A stretch of 64,000 nt of DNA. It comes from Anaerolineae bacterium. GTDB lineage: Bacteria > Chloroflexota > Anaerolineae > 4572-78 > J111. The position numbers were made by a program, and so were the translations under genes. Shown one piece after another: positions 7,935 through 16,349 of this stretch (its first letter is position 1; each line of letters starts with the position of its first letter). Under the pieces are notes generated by a model. That model did not search any database, had not been told where the DNA came from, and saw only the letters and a list, made by a program, of their open reading frames with translations. Location of the stretch: the NCBI GenBank assembly GCA_022071955.1, contig JAJVIM010000029.1:62001-126000 (forward strand), written 5' to 3'.

Positions 7935-8924
7935 ATGCCAACGTTGGGCAAAACCCGGCTGCAAGTGTCGCCGATTGGGGTGGGGTTAGCCGCCCTCGGC
8001 CGTCCGGGTTACATCAATTTAGGCCACGCCGGCGATTTAAAACACAATTACGCCGTCGATGAAATGGAAGCGCAGGCGCACAGCGTACTCGATGCGGCCT
8101 GGGCGGCAGGCGTGCGTTATTTTGACGCGGCTCGCTCTTACGGGCGGGCCGAACAGTTTCTGGGGAGCTGGCTCAAATCGCGCCAGCTTGACCCGGCCAG
8201 CGTGACGGTTGGTTCCAAGTGGGGCTACACCTACACCGCCAACTGGCAGATAAACGCCGAACATCACGAGATTAAGGAACATTCGCTGCCGGTGCTGGAG
8301 CGCCAGTGGGCTGAAAGCCGGCAAAATTTGGGCGCATATCTTGATGTTTACCAGATTCACTCGGCCACGCTGGAGAGCGGGGTGCTGGATAACGCCGCCG
8401 TTTTAACCGAACTGGCCGGCCTGAAAAGCGATGGCCTGGCCATCGGCCTGTCTTTGAGCGGCCCGGCCCAGGCCGAAACGCTGCAAAAGGCGCTGACGGT
8501 TGAATTTGACGGCGTGCGGTTGTTTGATACAGTGCAGGCCACCTGGAATTTGCTTGAAACTTCGGCCGGCCCGGCGCTGCAAGCGGCCCGTTCGGCCGGG
8601 GTGGGAGTCATCATCAAAGAGGCGCTGGCCAACGGCCGCCTGACCCCGCGCAACACCGATCCCGCGTTTGCGGACAAACTGGCCCTGCTGCAGCAGCAAG
8701 CCAGGCGGCTGGACACGTCGATTGACGCGCTGGCGTTGGCGGCGGTGCTGGCCCAGCCGTGGGCGGATGTGGCGCTCAGCGGTGCGGCAACGGTGGCTCA
8801 GTTGCAATCCAATTTGCGGGCGCTGACGGTGGCCTTCGACGCGGCAGCCGGGGAGGCGCTGTCGGCTTTGGTGGAGCCGCCGCAAGTTTATTGGGCCACC
8901 CGCCAAAAGCTGGCCTGGAATTAA
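7935..8924 (+). CDS. aldo/keto reductase
   Basis: A 329-residue NAD(P)H-dependent oxidoreductase with a TIM-barrel fold. The catalytic tetrad can be read as D64 and Y69 (YFDAARSYG), K95 (VGSKWGY) and H142 (YQIHSAT). The C-terminal half carries the cofactor region, and there is no signal peptide, so it should act in the cytosol on a small aldehyde or ketone. GAAAGGACTCGATC precedes the ATG. A promoter is visible 42 bp upstream, and the receiver-kinase gene begins 20 bp after its stop, which suggests co-transcription. The substrate cannot be inferred. Confidence 0.9.
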   Translation: MPTLGKTRLQVSPIGVGLAALGRPGYINLGHAGDLKHNYAVDEMEAQAHSVLDAAWAAGVRYFDAARSYGRAEQFLGSWLKSRQLDPASVTVGSKWGYTYTANWQINAEHHEIKEHSLPVLERQWAESRQNLGAYLDVYQIHSATLESGVLDNAAVLTELAGLKSDGLAIGLSLSGPAQAETLQKALTVEFDGVRLFDTVQATWNLLETSAGPALQAARSAGVGVIIKEALANGRLTPRNTDPAFADKLALLQQQARRLDTSIDALALAAVLAQPWADVALSGAATVAQLQSNLRALTVAFDAAAGEALSALVEPPQVYWATRQKLAWN

Positions 8925-8944
8925 TCTCAAAAAAGGAACAATCT

Positions 8945-10078
8945 GTGTCCAGTTTCAACCCCGGCGATTTTACCATTTTAGTTGTCGCCAACACCAACGA
9001 AACCCAGGATTTTCTGCTGGACTACCTGCGCGGCTACGGCTACAAATTGCTGCACGCCAACGATGGTGGACTGGCGCTGACGGTGGCAGCCCAAATGCGG
9101 CCGGCGGTGATTTTGCTCGATGTGATTTTGCCCGGCATCGATGGCTTTGAAACCTGCCGCCGTTTAAAAACCAACCCGGCCACTGAAAAGATACCGGTTA
9201 TTTTTATCACCGCCCAAACCAACACCGTTGACAAGGTGCGGGGGTTTGTGCTGGGCGCGGTCGATTATATTGCCAAACCGATTCAATCCGAGGAACTGCT
9301 GGCGCGACTAAAAACGCACCTGACTCTGCAAAATTTGCAGCGAGACCTGGCCGGGCAAAACCAGCAGTTGCAGCGGGAAATTGCCGAACGGGGGGCGCTC
9401 ATTGCCGAGCTCGACGCTTTTGCCCACACCGTGGCCCACGATTTAAAAAATCCGCTCGGCGTTACCGTGACGCAGGCGCAATTTTTGCGCAAATTCCACC
9501 ACCGCATGACGCTGGAAGAGTTTGAAGAGAATCTGGAGATGATTCTCAAAAACGGGCGCAAAATGAACAACATTATTTACGAGCTGCTGCTCCTCTCCAG
9601 CGTGCGCCTTGAAGATGTTGACCCCACTCCCTTTGATATGGCCGATGTGGTGGATGAGGCGCTGGATCGGCTAAATTTTTTAATTGAGGAGCACGAGGCC
9701 ACCATCATTGTGCCAGATGGATCGAGCTGGCCAACGGTGTTGGGCTACGCCCCGTGGGTTGAAGAAGTATGGATCAATTATATCAGTAACGCCATTAAAT
9801 ACGGCGGCACGCCGCCCCGGGTAGAAATGGGCGCAACTGCCCAGGCCGATGGCGTTGTTAAGTTTTGGGTGCGAGACAACGGCGGCGGGCTATCAGCGCA
9901 GGCGCAACGCCGGTTGTTTATTCCGTTCAATCGGCTCAACCAGGTCCGCGCCGAAGGGCACGGTCTCGGCCTGTCGATTGTGCAGCGAATTCTGCACAAA
10001 TTGGGCGGCCAGGTGAGCGTAGAAAGCGAAGTTGGCGCCGGCAGTGTTTTTAGTTTTTACCTGCCCTTAGCGCCATAG
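8945..10078 (+). CDS. receiver domain-histidine kinase fusion (cytosolic)
   Basis: A 377-residue protein with an N-terminal receiver domain (about 8-125) and a C-terminal histidine kinase core. D59 in VILLDVILPGIDGF is the phosphoacceptor and K111 in IAKPI is conserved. The usual acidic pair near the N-terminus is replaced (LVVANTNE instead of LVVDDN), so Mg2+ binding or phosphorylation may be altered. H165 in AHTVAHDLKNPLG is the kinase phosphoacceptor. INYISNAIKYGG, RDNGGGL and GHGLGLSIV are the N, G1 and G2 boxes. The GTG start at 8945 follows AAAGGAACAATCT; an earlier in-frame start would overlap the reductase gene by 165 bp. There are no membrane segments. Confidence 0.9.
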   Translation: MSSFNPGDFTILVVANTNETQDFLLDYLRGYGYKLLHANDGGLALTVAAQMRPAVILLDVILPGIDGFETCRRLKTNPATEKIPVIFITAQTNTVDKVRGFVLGAVDYIAKPIQSEELLARLKTHLTLQNLQRDLAGQNQQLQREIAERGALIAELDAFAHTVAHDLKNPLGVTVTQAQFLRKFHHRMTLEEFEENLEMILKNGRKMNNIIYELLLLSSVRLEDVDPTPFDMADVVDEALDRLNFLIEEHEATIIVPDGSSWPTVLGYAPWVEEVWINYISNAIKYGGTPPRVEMGATAQADGVVKFWVRDNGGGLSAQAQRRLFIPFNRLNQVRAEGHGLGLSIVQRILHKLGGQVSVESEVGAGSVFSFYLPLAP

Positions 10079-10100
10079 ATTTTGTTACAAAATCCAAAAT

Positions 10101-10140
10101 CGGCGGGAAGCATGTTGGGGAGGAACCCAAACACCCGCCG
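10101..10140 (+). other. nested hairpin between kinase and STAS-like gene
   Basis: CGGCGGG (10101-10107) pairs with CCCGCCG (10134-10140), and an inner TTGGG/CCCAA stem lies within. No T-run follows, so this is more likely an mRNA processing or stability structure in the 93-nt gap than a terminator. Confidence 0.5.
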
Positions 10141-10171
10141 AAGACAGCCTTTACTTTGGGAGGGAACCCGA

Positions 10172-10570
10172 ATGCCTGTCGAAATCAGTTTCTTGGACCA
10201 CGAGGTGGGGCTGCTGTTGACCTGTACCGGCCGGGTCAACGGTAGCGAGCTGCTTGAATCCAATCACAACTTGCTAAAGCTGCCGGTTCAAACGTGTAAA
10301 TACGTGTTGGTGCAATTTCAGGAGTCCGCTGCCCTGGTGGCATCGGCCGATGAAATCAGGCAGGTGGCCGAGCTGGATAAACTGGTCGCTACCTGCAACC
10401 CAAATGTTGTGATTGCCGTGGTCGCCCCCACCGATGCCACGTTTGGCCTGGCCAGAATGTGGAGTGTTTTTGCCGATGAAATAGGCTGGCGGACGATGGT
10501 TTTTCGGCGGCGGCCCGATGCGGAACAGTGGATTAACGGTGTAACGGGCATCAACTTTACGTTTGCCTGA
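10172..10570 (+). CDS. STAS/SpoIIAA-like small protein
   Basis: A 132-residue cytosolic protein. Its alternating strands and helices (MPVEISFLDHEVGLLLTCTG, then CKYVLVQFQES, NVVIAVVAPTDATFGLARMW) resemble the SpoIIAA-like/STAS fold; there is no cysteine cluster or catalytic signature. GGGAGGGAACCCGA precedes the chosen ATG. It follows the receiver-kinase gene on the same strand, so a role as a regulatory partner in that signalling pathway is plausible but unproven. The family call rests on fold impression only. Confidence 0.6.
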   Translation: MPVEISFLDHEVGLLLTCTGRVNGSELLESNHNLLKLPVQTCKYVLVQFQESAALVASADEIRQVAELDKLVATCNPNVVIAVVAPTDATFGLARMWSVFADEIGWRTMVFRRRPDAEQWINGVTGINFTFA

Positions 10571-10592
10571 CCATACCCGCTGGAGAAATTTT

Positions 10593-11345
10593 ATGCCCTA
10601 CTTTACGCATCACACCCACCAGCTTTTTTATCGTGAGCAGGGCAGCGGCCCGCTGCTGCTGATTTTGCCCGGCAATACGGCTTCATCGGCCTGCCATGCC
10701 GGTGAGCTGGATTATTTTGGTCGCCAGTATCGGGCCGTATCGCTGGATTTTTGGGGTACGGGCCAGTCGGACCGCATGGAGCGCTGGCCGGAGAACTGGT
10801 GGGAAATTTGCGCCCACGATGCAGTGGCGCTGGCCAACCATCTCGGCGAGCAAACGTTCATCGCGCTGGGTACCAGCGGCGGAGCCAATGTGGCTTTGCT
10901 GCTGGCAATTCTGTACCCGGAGCAGGCGCGGGCCGTTATCGCCGACAGCACCGTGCCTATTTTCACCGTGCCGGCCATAGAAAACGCCATTTCAGTGCGC
11001 AACCTGCGCCTGCCCGCGCAGATTGAATTTTGGCAGTTGGCCCACGGTGATGACTGGTCGCAGGTGATAACGGCCGACAGCGAGATGCTGCTCCGCTTTG
11101 TTGAGGCCGGCGGCGATCACTTTAAAGGCCGGCTCGATGAAATTGGCTGCCCGGTGCTGTTCACCGCCAGCCTGCGCGATCAGTCGCTGCCCGAGATTGC
11201 TGCCCAAACCTGCCGCATGGCCGAACACGTGGCCAACAGCCAGGTATTTTTGGTGAACGGCGGTGACCACCCGCTGGTGTGGACTCGTCCGGCCGAGTTT
11301 CGGCGGGCGGCGGATATGTTTTTGCAGGGGTTGGCATCAATCTGA
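10593..11345 (+). CDS. alpha/beta hydrolase
   Basis: A 250-residue cytosolic hydrolase. GTSGGAN holds the nucleophile serine in a nucleophile elbow. The acid is probably the Asp of SLRDQSLP and the catalytic His is in NGGDHPL. PGNTASSACHAGEL is the oxyanion-side loop. The start was placed at the ATG after GGAGAAATTTT rather than 30 bp upstream. It is the last gene of the plus-strand unit from 7935 and converges with metH, whose stop lies 3 bp away. Its substrate (ester, lactone or haloalkane) is not predictable from sequence. Confidence 0.85.
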   Translation: MPYFTHHTHQLFYREQGSGPLLLILPGNTASSACHAGELDYFGRQYRAVSLDFWGTGQSDRMERWPENWWEICAHDAVALANHLGEQTFIALGTSGGANVALLLAILYPEQARAVIADSTVPIFTVPAIENAISVRNLRLPAQIEFWQLAHGDDWSQVITADSEMLLRFVEAGGDHFKGRLDEIGCPVLFTASLRDQSLPEIAAQTCRMAEHVANSQVFLVNGGDHPLVWTRPAEFRRAADMFLQGLASI

Positions 11346-11348
11346 GTG

Positions 11349-14300
11349 CTACCCCAAATTTGGCCGGAGCCAATATTCCGCTTCGGTCACGCTCCAGCCT
11401 TTGCGCCGGGCGTAATCCGCCGCCTGATCAGCGCCGAGGCGGCCTACGGTAAAGTAGTGCGCCTCGGGGTGGGCAAAATACCAGCCGCTCACCGACGCCG
11501 CCGGGTTCATGGCAAAGGTTTCGGTCAAATGCAAATCGATGCTTTGCGGCACGGCCAGCAGTTCAAACAGCGTCCCTTTTTCGGTGTGGTCCGGGCAGGC
11601 CGGGTAGCCCGGCGCGGGCCGGATACCGCGATACTTCTCTTTGATCAACTCCTCGTTGGATAGCTCCTCGTTGGGGGCGTAACCCCAGTAGCGCCGCCGA
11701 ACTTCTTCGTGCATCAGCTCGGCCAGAGCTTCGGCCAGCCGATCGGCCAGCGCTTTCACCATAATGGCCCGGTAGTCGTCGTGCTCGGCCTGATACTGCG
11801 CCACAATCTCCGCCGCGCCCAGCCCGGCCGTCACCGCGAACGCGCCCAAATAGTCGGCCACACCGCTATCGCGCGGCGCGATAAAATCGGCCAGGGCCAG
11901 CGTGGGGCGGTTGCGGCCTTTGTCCTCCTGCTGGCGCAGGGTGTGTACCGTGGCCAGCACACCGTGGCGGCCATCGTCGGTATACAGTTCGATGTCGTCG
12001 CCCACGGCATTGGCCGGAAACAGGCCGATGACCGCTTTGGCCGCCAGCTTGCCGCCGGCAATCAGCTCGGCCAGCAGCGTTTGCGCTTCGTCAAACAGTT
12101 TTTTGGCCTCTTTGCCTTTGACCGGATCGCTGAGAATTTGCGGGAAAACACCTTTCATCTGCCAGGCGTGGAAAAAGGGCGTCCAGTCAATCCGCTCGGC
12201 GATAGCGCCCAGGTTGAGCTGATCAAACACTTTTACCCCCAGCATGTCCGGGCGAACGATGTTAGCCTGGCACCAATCGAGCTGCAAGCGTTTGCGCCGG
12301 GCTTCGGCCAGCGACATCAGCGGTTTTTGCTGCCGCAGGCGCTGGTGATTTTCGGCCAGGCCGGCGTATTCGCTTTTAACTTCGGCGGCAAACTGTTCCC
12401 GGCTTTTGGGGTTGAGCAGTTTTTCGACCACACTCACGCTGCGGCTGGCATCGAGCACGTGGCTCACCGGCCCGGAATAGGCCGGCGCAATTTTCACCGC
12501 GGTGTGAATCCGGCTGGTGGTGGCCCCGCCAATCAGCAACGGCCGGTCAAACTTTAGCCGTTCCATTTCGCTGGCCACATGCACCATTTCATCCAGCGAA
12601 GGGGTAATCAGCCCGCTCAGCCCAATCACATCGACATTTTCCCGGCGGGCGGTCTCCAGTATTTTTTCGGCGGGGACCATCACGCCCAAATCGATGACTT
12701 CGTAATTGTTGCAGGCCAGCACCACGCCCACAATATTTTTGCCAATATCGTGCACATCACCCTTCACCGTGGCCAACAGAATTTTGCCGGCGCTGCTGCC
12801 GTTGTCGCTGCCGGTTTCGGCTTCAATGTAGGGCAGCAGGTAGGCCACCGCTTTTTTCATCACCCGGGCGCTTTTAACCACCTGCGGCAAAAACATTTTG
12901 CCCGCGCCAAACAGATCACCGACCACGTTCATACCGTCCATCAGCGGCCCTTCAATCACATCGAGGGCGCGGCTGCTTTGGCTGCGGGCCTCTTCCGTGT
13001 CGGCGTCAATAAACTCGTCGATGCCTTTAACCAGCGCGTGTTCCAGCCGTTTTTGCACCGGCAACTGCCGCCAGCTATCGTCCTGCACCTTCTTTTTGCC
13101 ATCGCCTTTGACCGTTTCGGCCAGCGCCACCAGCCGTTCGGTGGCGTCCGGGCGGCGGTTGAGCAGCACATCCTCCACCCGCTCGCGCAGTTCGGTGGGG
13201 ATGTCCTCGTACACGGCCAACTGGCCGGCGTTGACAATGCCCATGTCCAGCCCGGCCTGGATGGCGTGGTACAAAAAGGCGCTGTGCATGGCCTCGCGCA
13301 CCCCGTCGTTGCCGCGGAAACTGAACGAAATATTGCTGACCCCGCCGCTGACGTGCGCGCCGGGCAGGTTCTGTTTGATCCAGCGCGTTGCTTCAATAAA
13401 GGCGACCGCGTACTCGTTGTGCTCCTCGATGCCGGTGGCCACGGTTAAAATGTTGGGGTCAAAAATAATCTGCTGCGGCGGAAAACCGACCTCCTCGGTG
13501 AGGATTTTGTAGGCGCGGCTGGCAATCTCAATTTTGCGGGCGTAGGTATCGGCCTGGCCCTGCTCGTCAAAAGCCATCACAATGGCCGATGCGCCGTAAC
13601 GTTTAACAATGCCGGCTCGCCGTTTGAACTCGGCCTCGCCATCTTTCAGGCTGATGGAATTGACCACGGCTTTGCCCTGCACGCAGCGCAGCCCGGCTTC
13701 CAGCACCTCCCACTTGCTGCTGTCGATGACCACCGGCACGCGGGCAATTTCCGGTTCGGCGGCGATGAGGTTGAGAAAGCGGGTCATCGCTTCCACGCCG
13801 TCAATCAGGCCGTCGTCCATATTCACGTCGATCATCTGCGCGCCGTTGTCTACCTGCTGCGCGGCGATGCGTACCGCTTCTTCGTACTGGCCGGCGGCAA
13901 TCAGCTTGCGGAATTTGGCCGAGCCGGCCACGTTGGTGCGCTCGCCAATGTTAACAAAGTTGGTTTCCGGCGTCAGCCGCAGCGGCTCAAGCCCGCTGAA
14001 GTGGGGGTAGGGGTCGCTGGTGGGGACGGGGCGCGGCGGCAGTTTTTCCACGGCGGCGGCGATGGCCCGGATGTGCTCCGGGGTGGTGCCGCAGCAGCCG
14101 CCCACCAAATTGAAAAAGCGGTGGCCGGCAAAATCCTGCAAAATACCGGCCATTTCGTCCGGCGACAGGTCGTACTCGCCAAATTCGTTGGGCAGGCCGG
14201 CGTTGGGGTAGCAACTCACCAGCGTATCGGCCAGGCCCGCCAGCGTTTCAATGTAGGGGCGCATCTCCGCCGGCCCCAGCGAGCAGTTGAGGCCCACGCT

Positions 14301-15020
14301 GAACGGCTGGGCGTGCTCCACCGAATACCAAAAGGCTTCGGTGGTTTGGCCAGACAGCCCGCGCCCGCTGGCATCAACAATGGTGCCGGAGATCATCACC
14401 GGCATTTTCTGGCCGCGCTCGGCCAGCAGTTCGTCGATGCCGTAGAGGGCGGCTTTGGCGTTGAGCGTGTCAAAAATGGTTTCCACCAGCAGCAGGTCGG
14501 CGCCGCCATCGAGCAGGCCGCGAGCCTGTTCTTTGTAGGCCGCTTTGAGCTGGTCAAACGTCACATTGCGGTAGCCGGGGTCGTTCACCTCCGGCGAGAG
14601 TGAGGCGCTTTTGTTGGTTGGCCCCAGCGCGCCGGCCACAAAACGGGGTTTGTGGGGCGTTTTGGCGGTGACTTCGGCGGCGGCGGCGCGGGCAATTTCT
14701 GCGGCGGCGCGGTTGATGGCGTAAACATGCTGCTCCATGCCGTAATCGGCCTGGGAAAAGCCGTTGGCGTTAAAGGGTTTGGGCTCGATGATGTCGGCTC
14801 CGGCGTCCAGATAGGCGCGGTGAATCTCGCCGATGATCTGCGGCTGGGTCAGGCTGAGCAAATCGTTGTTGCCCTTGAGCGGCCGCGGGTGGTTTTTGAA
14901 CTGCGGGCCGCGATACTCGTCGTCGGTTAAATTGTAGCGCTGGATCATGGTGCCCATCGCGCCATCAATAATCAAAATGCGCTGCTGGGCCAGTTGCGTT
15001 AAAATGTTGATGGTTGTCAT
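11349..15020 (-). CDS. metH: cobalamin-dependent methionine synthase
   Basis: A 1223-residue, full-length MetH that transfers a methyl group from 5-methyltetrahydrofolate to homocysteine through B12. Domains in order are: homocysteine-binding (zinc cysteines in GLNCSLG and GGCCGTTPEHI); pterin-binding (NFVNIGERTNVAGSAKFRKL); cobalamin cap; B12-binding (DVHDIGKNIVG carries the lower-ligand histidine); and the AdoMet reactivation domain (RPAPGYPACPDHTEK, AVSGWYF-like end). TGAGGGACAAA precedes the ATG at 15020. The gene is monocistronic on the minus strand. A strong promoter and an intrinsic terminator sit in its leader, pointing to attenuation. A dedicated reactivation domain means it needs a flavodoxin-type partner. 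Confidence 0.98.
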   Translation of the reverse strand: MTTINILTQLAQQRILIIDGAMGTMIQRYNLTDDEYRGPQFKNHPRPLKGNNDLLSLTQPQIIGEIHRAYLDAGADIIEPKPFNANGFSQADYGMEQHVYAINRAAAEIARAAAAEVTAKTPHKPRFVAGALGPTNKSASLSPEVNDPGYRNVTFDQLKAAYKEQARGLLDGGADLLLVETIFDTLNAKAALYGIDELLAERGQKMPVMISGTIVDASGRGLSGQTTEAFWYSVEHAQPFSVGLNCSLGPAEMRPYIETLAGLADTLVSCYPNAGLPNEFGEYDLSPDEMAGILQDFAGHRFFNLVGGCCGTTPEHIRAIAAAVEKLPPRPVPTSDPYPHFSGLEPLRLTPETNFVNIGERTNVAGSAKFRKLIAAGQYEEAVRIAAQQVDNGAQMIDVNMDDGLIDGVEAMTRFLNLIAAEPEIARVPVVIDSSKWEVLEAGLRCVQGKAVVNSISLKDGEAEFKRRAGIVKRYGASAIVMAFDEQGQADTYARKIEIASRAYKILTEEVGFPPQQIIFDPNILTVATGIEEHNEYAVAFIEATRWIKQNLPGAHVSGGVSNISFSFRGNDGVREAMHSAFLYHAIQAGLDMGIVNAGQLAVYEDIPTELRERVEDVLLNRRPDATERLVALAETVKGDGKKKVQDDSWRQLPVQKRLEHALVKGIDEFIDADTEEARSQSSRALDVIEGPLMDGMNVVGDLFGAGKMFLPQVVKSARVMKKAVAYLLPYIEAETGSDNGSSAGKILLATVKGDVHDIGKNIVGVVLACNNYEVIDLGVMVPAEKILETARRENVDVIGLSGLITPSLDEMVHVASEMERLKFDRPLLIGGATTSRIHTAVKIAPAYSGPVSHVLDASRSVSVVEKLLNPKSREQFAAEVKSEYAGLAENHQRLRQQKPLMSLAEARRKRLQLDWCQANIVRPDMLGVKVFDQLNLGAIAERIDWTPFFHAWQMKGVFPQILSDPVKGKEAKKLFDEAQTLLAELIAGGKLAAKAVIGLFPANAVGDDIELYTDDGRHGVLATVHTLRQQEDKGRNRPTLALADFIAPRDSGVADYLGAFAVTAGLGAAEIVAQYQAEHDDYRAIMVKALADRLAEALAELMHEEVRRRYWGYAPNEELSNEELIKEKYRGIRPAPGYPACPDHTEKGTLFELLAVPQSIDLHLTETFAMNPAASVSGWYFAHPEAHYFTVGRLGADQAADYARRKGWSVTEAEYWLRPNLG

Positions 15021-15033
15021 TTTGTCCCTCAAA

Positions 15034-15061
15034 TAAAAAAGCAACCTTCACCCCAGGTTGC
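15034..15061 (-). terminator. intrinsic terminator in the metH leader (attenuator)
   Basis: Stem GCAACCT / AGGTTGC with a 7-nt loop followed in the minus direction by a run of seven U. It lies between the metH promoter and the metH ribosome-binding site, so transcription must pass it to express metH. Confidence 0.8.
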
Positions 15062-15122
15062 CTATTTTGGTGGTCTATGTCGTCGCTGTTGGGGCAGGCT
15101 CCCGCTTGCCAAAGCGTGGTGT
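15062..15122 (-). promoter_or_regulatory. metH: metH leader: candidate regulatory RNA
   Basis: The transcript from the promoter at 15129-15157 carries about 60 nt ahead of the terminator. It contains GGCAAGCGGGAGCCTGCCCC, which weakly resembles a B12 box with two deletions, and a CCCCA that could pair with UGGGG in the terminator loop. By eye it matches no full SAM, SAH or cobalamin riboswitch, and it is too short for a complete cobalamin aptamer. Confidence 0.45.
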
Positions 15123-15128
15123 GTGCAA

Positions 15129-15157
15129 ACTATACGAGAAGATAGCAGGGATGTCAA
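15129..15157 (-). promoter_or_regulatory. metH: metH promoter
   Basis: -35 TTGACA (perfect) and -10 TATAGT separated by 17 bp on the minus strand, about 110 bp upstream of metH. Confidence 0.85.
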
Positions 15158-15265
15158 ATCGGTTGGGGGGCATCTATTGACAAAGAACCGGTTTTTACTT
15201 ACCATAAAAAAGCACCAATTAACATTGTAATGGCCGGCAAGGATAGCCAACCTCTTGTCGTATTA

Positions 15266-15274
15266 TGATATAAT
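15266..15274 (+). promoter_or_regulatory. extended -10 promoter for the FGE-SIR2-STAND operon
   Basis: TGATATAAT matches an extended -10 element (TGnTATAAT). It ends 36 bp upstream of the first gene, with no good -35. It is the only promoter visible for the four-gene operon. Confidence 0.6.
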
Positions 15275-15310
15275 AGAAGCGATTCAGGCTGAAACAGCAG
15301 CGGGAAAACC

Positions 15311-16327
15311 ATGACCACCCTCCGGGAAGTGTTGCGGATAACTTACTCAAACCTGCAAATTTTACAGGAGCGCGAAGCGGGCTACGGCGGCAACGCGCCG
15401 CTTGAACTGCTCAACCAGATTGAGCACCACCGGCAGGCCATTGACCTGCTGGAACAGGCGCTCGCCGGCCAATTGACCGAGCCGCAATTGGAGTCGCTCA
15501 AGGCCGAGTTGCGCCCGCTGCTGATTGCCAGCAACGTTGAAGAAATTCAACTGAATGCGGTGCGGCTGGAAAAACCGCCGCTACCTTTTGAGCCGGAAAC
15601 GGTGCCTATTCCCGCCGGCCCGTTTTTGATGGGCTGCGACGACGGCCAACCCGAAGCCGCGCCGTGTCACACCGTCGATTTGCCGGAATATCGGCTGGGC
15701 CGGTTTCCGGTGACCAACAGCCAGTACGCCGAGTTCATTGCGCGCACTTCCTACCCGGCGCTGCCCCGCAAAACCGGCTGGCAAACACGCATGCCGCCGC
15801 CAGACAGGCTCGATCACCCGGTAACCGGCATTAGCTGGCACGATGCGGTGGCCTACTGCGCCTGGCTGGCAACCAGTACCGGGCGGGCCTACCGGCTGCC
15901 CACTGAGGCCGAATGGGAAAAAGCCGCTGCGTGGGACGGCCAGCAGGCGCGGCCGTTTCCGTGGGGTGCGGCCTTTGATGCCGAACGCTGCAATTCGGTG
16001 GCGGCGGGGTTGGAGGATACCAGCCCGGTTACCCGTTATTCGCCCGGCGGTGACAGTTTTTATGGCTGCGCCGACATGCTCGGCAACGTGCAGGAGTGGT
16101 CCAGCACGCTGTGGGGCGCAGAAGTGGATGCCAGCGCTTATCCCTATCCGTACCGGCCCACGGACGGCCGCGAGGCGGCCAACCCCAATCTCTACCGCAT
16201 CTTTCGCATTCATCGCGGCGGCTCGTACCGGGATGCCGCCGACCGGCTGCGTTGCTCGGCCCGCGGCTGGTCAGACCCCGACAGCAAAATTCGCTGGCGC
16301 GGTTTTCGGGTGGCGCTAACGCCGTAA
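15311..16327 (+). CDS. FGE/SUMF1-fold protein with effector-associated-like N-terminus
   Basis: A 338-residue protein. Residues 1-85 form an alpha-helical domain (LREVLRITYSNLQILQERE, then APLELLNQIEHHRQAIDLLE) like the effector-associated domains attached to conflict-system proteins in Chloroflexota; this is recognised from memory of the family. Residues 97-338 are a formylglycine-generating-enzyme fold (PAGPFLMGCDD, RLPTEAEWEKAA, GNVQEWSS, RGGSYRDAADRLRCSARGW). The paired cysteines of true formylglycine-generating enzymes, expected just after RGGS, are missing, so it is probably a binding or adaptor module rather than a sulfatase activator. It starts a four-gene operon with SIR2-like and STAND proteins. 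AGCGGGAAAACC is a weak ribosome-binding site before the ATG. Confidence 0.82.
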   Translation: MTTLREVLRITYSNLQILQEREAGYGGNAPLELLNQIEHHRQAIDLLEQALAGQLTEPQLESLKAELRPLLIASNVEEIQLNAVRLEKPPLPFEPETVPIPAGPFLMGCDDGQPEAAPCHTVDLPEYRLGRFPVTNSQYAEFIARTSYPALPRKTGWQTRMPPPDRLDHPVTGISWHDAVAYCAWLATSTGRAYRLPTEAEWEKAAAWDGQQARPFPWGAAFDAERCNSVAAGLEDTSPVTRYSPGGDSFYGCADMLGNVQEWSSTLWGAEVDASAYPYPYRPTDGREAANPNLYRIFRIHRGGSYRDAADRLRCSARGWSDPDSKIRWRGFRVALTP

Positions 16328-16349
16328 ATAATTATCGAGGGACTTGTTT

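Noticed and set aside
15021..15310. Complete cobalamin riboswitch upstream of metH
   Set aside because: Only a weak B12-box-like string is present, and the promoter lies about 30 nt upstream of it, leaving no room for the remaining conserved elements.
15311..16327. Active formylglycine-generating enzyme for a sulfatase
   Set aside because: The catalytic cysteine pair is missing and no sulfatase is encoded in the window.
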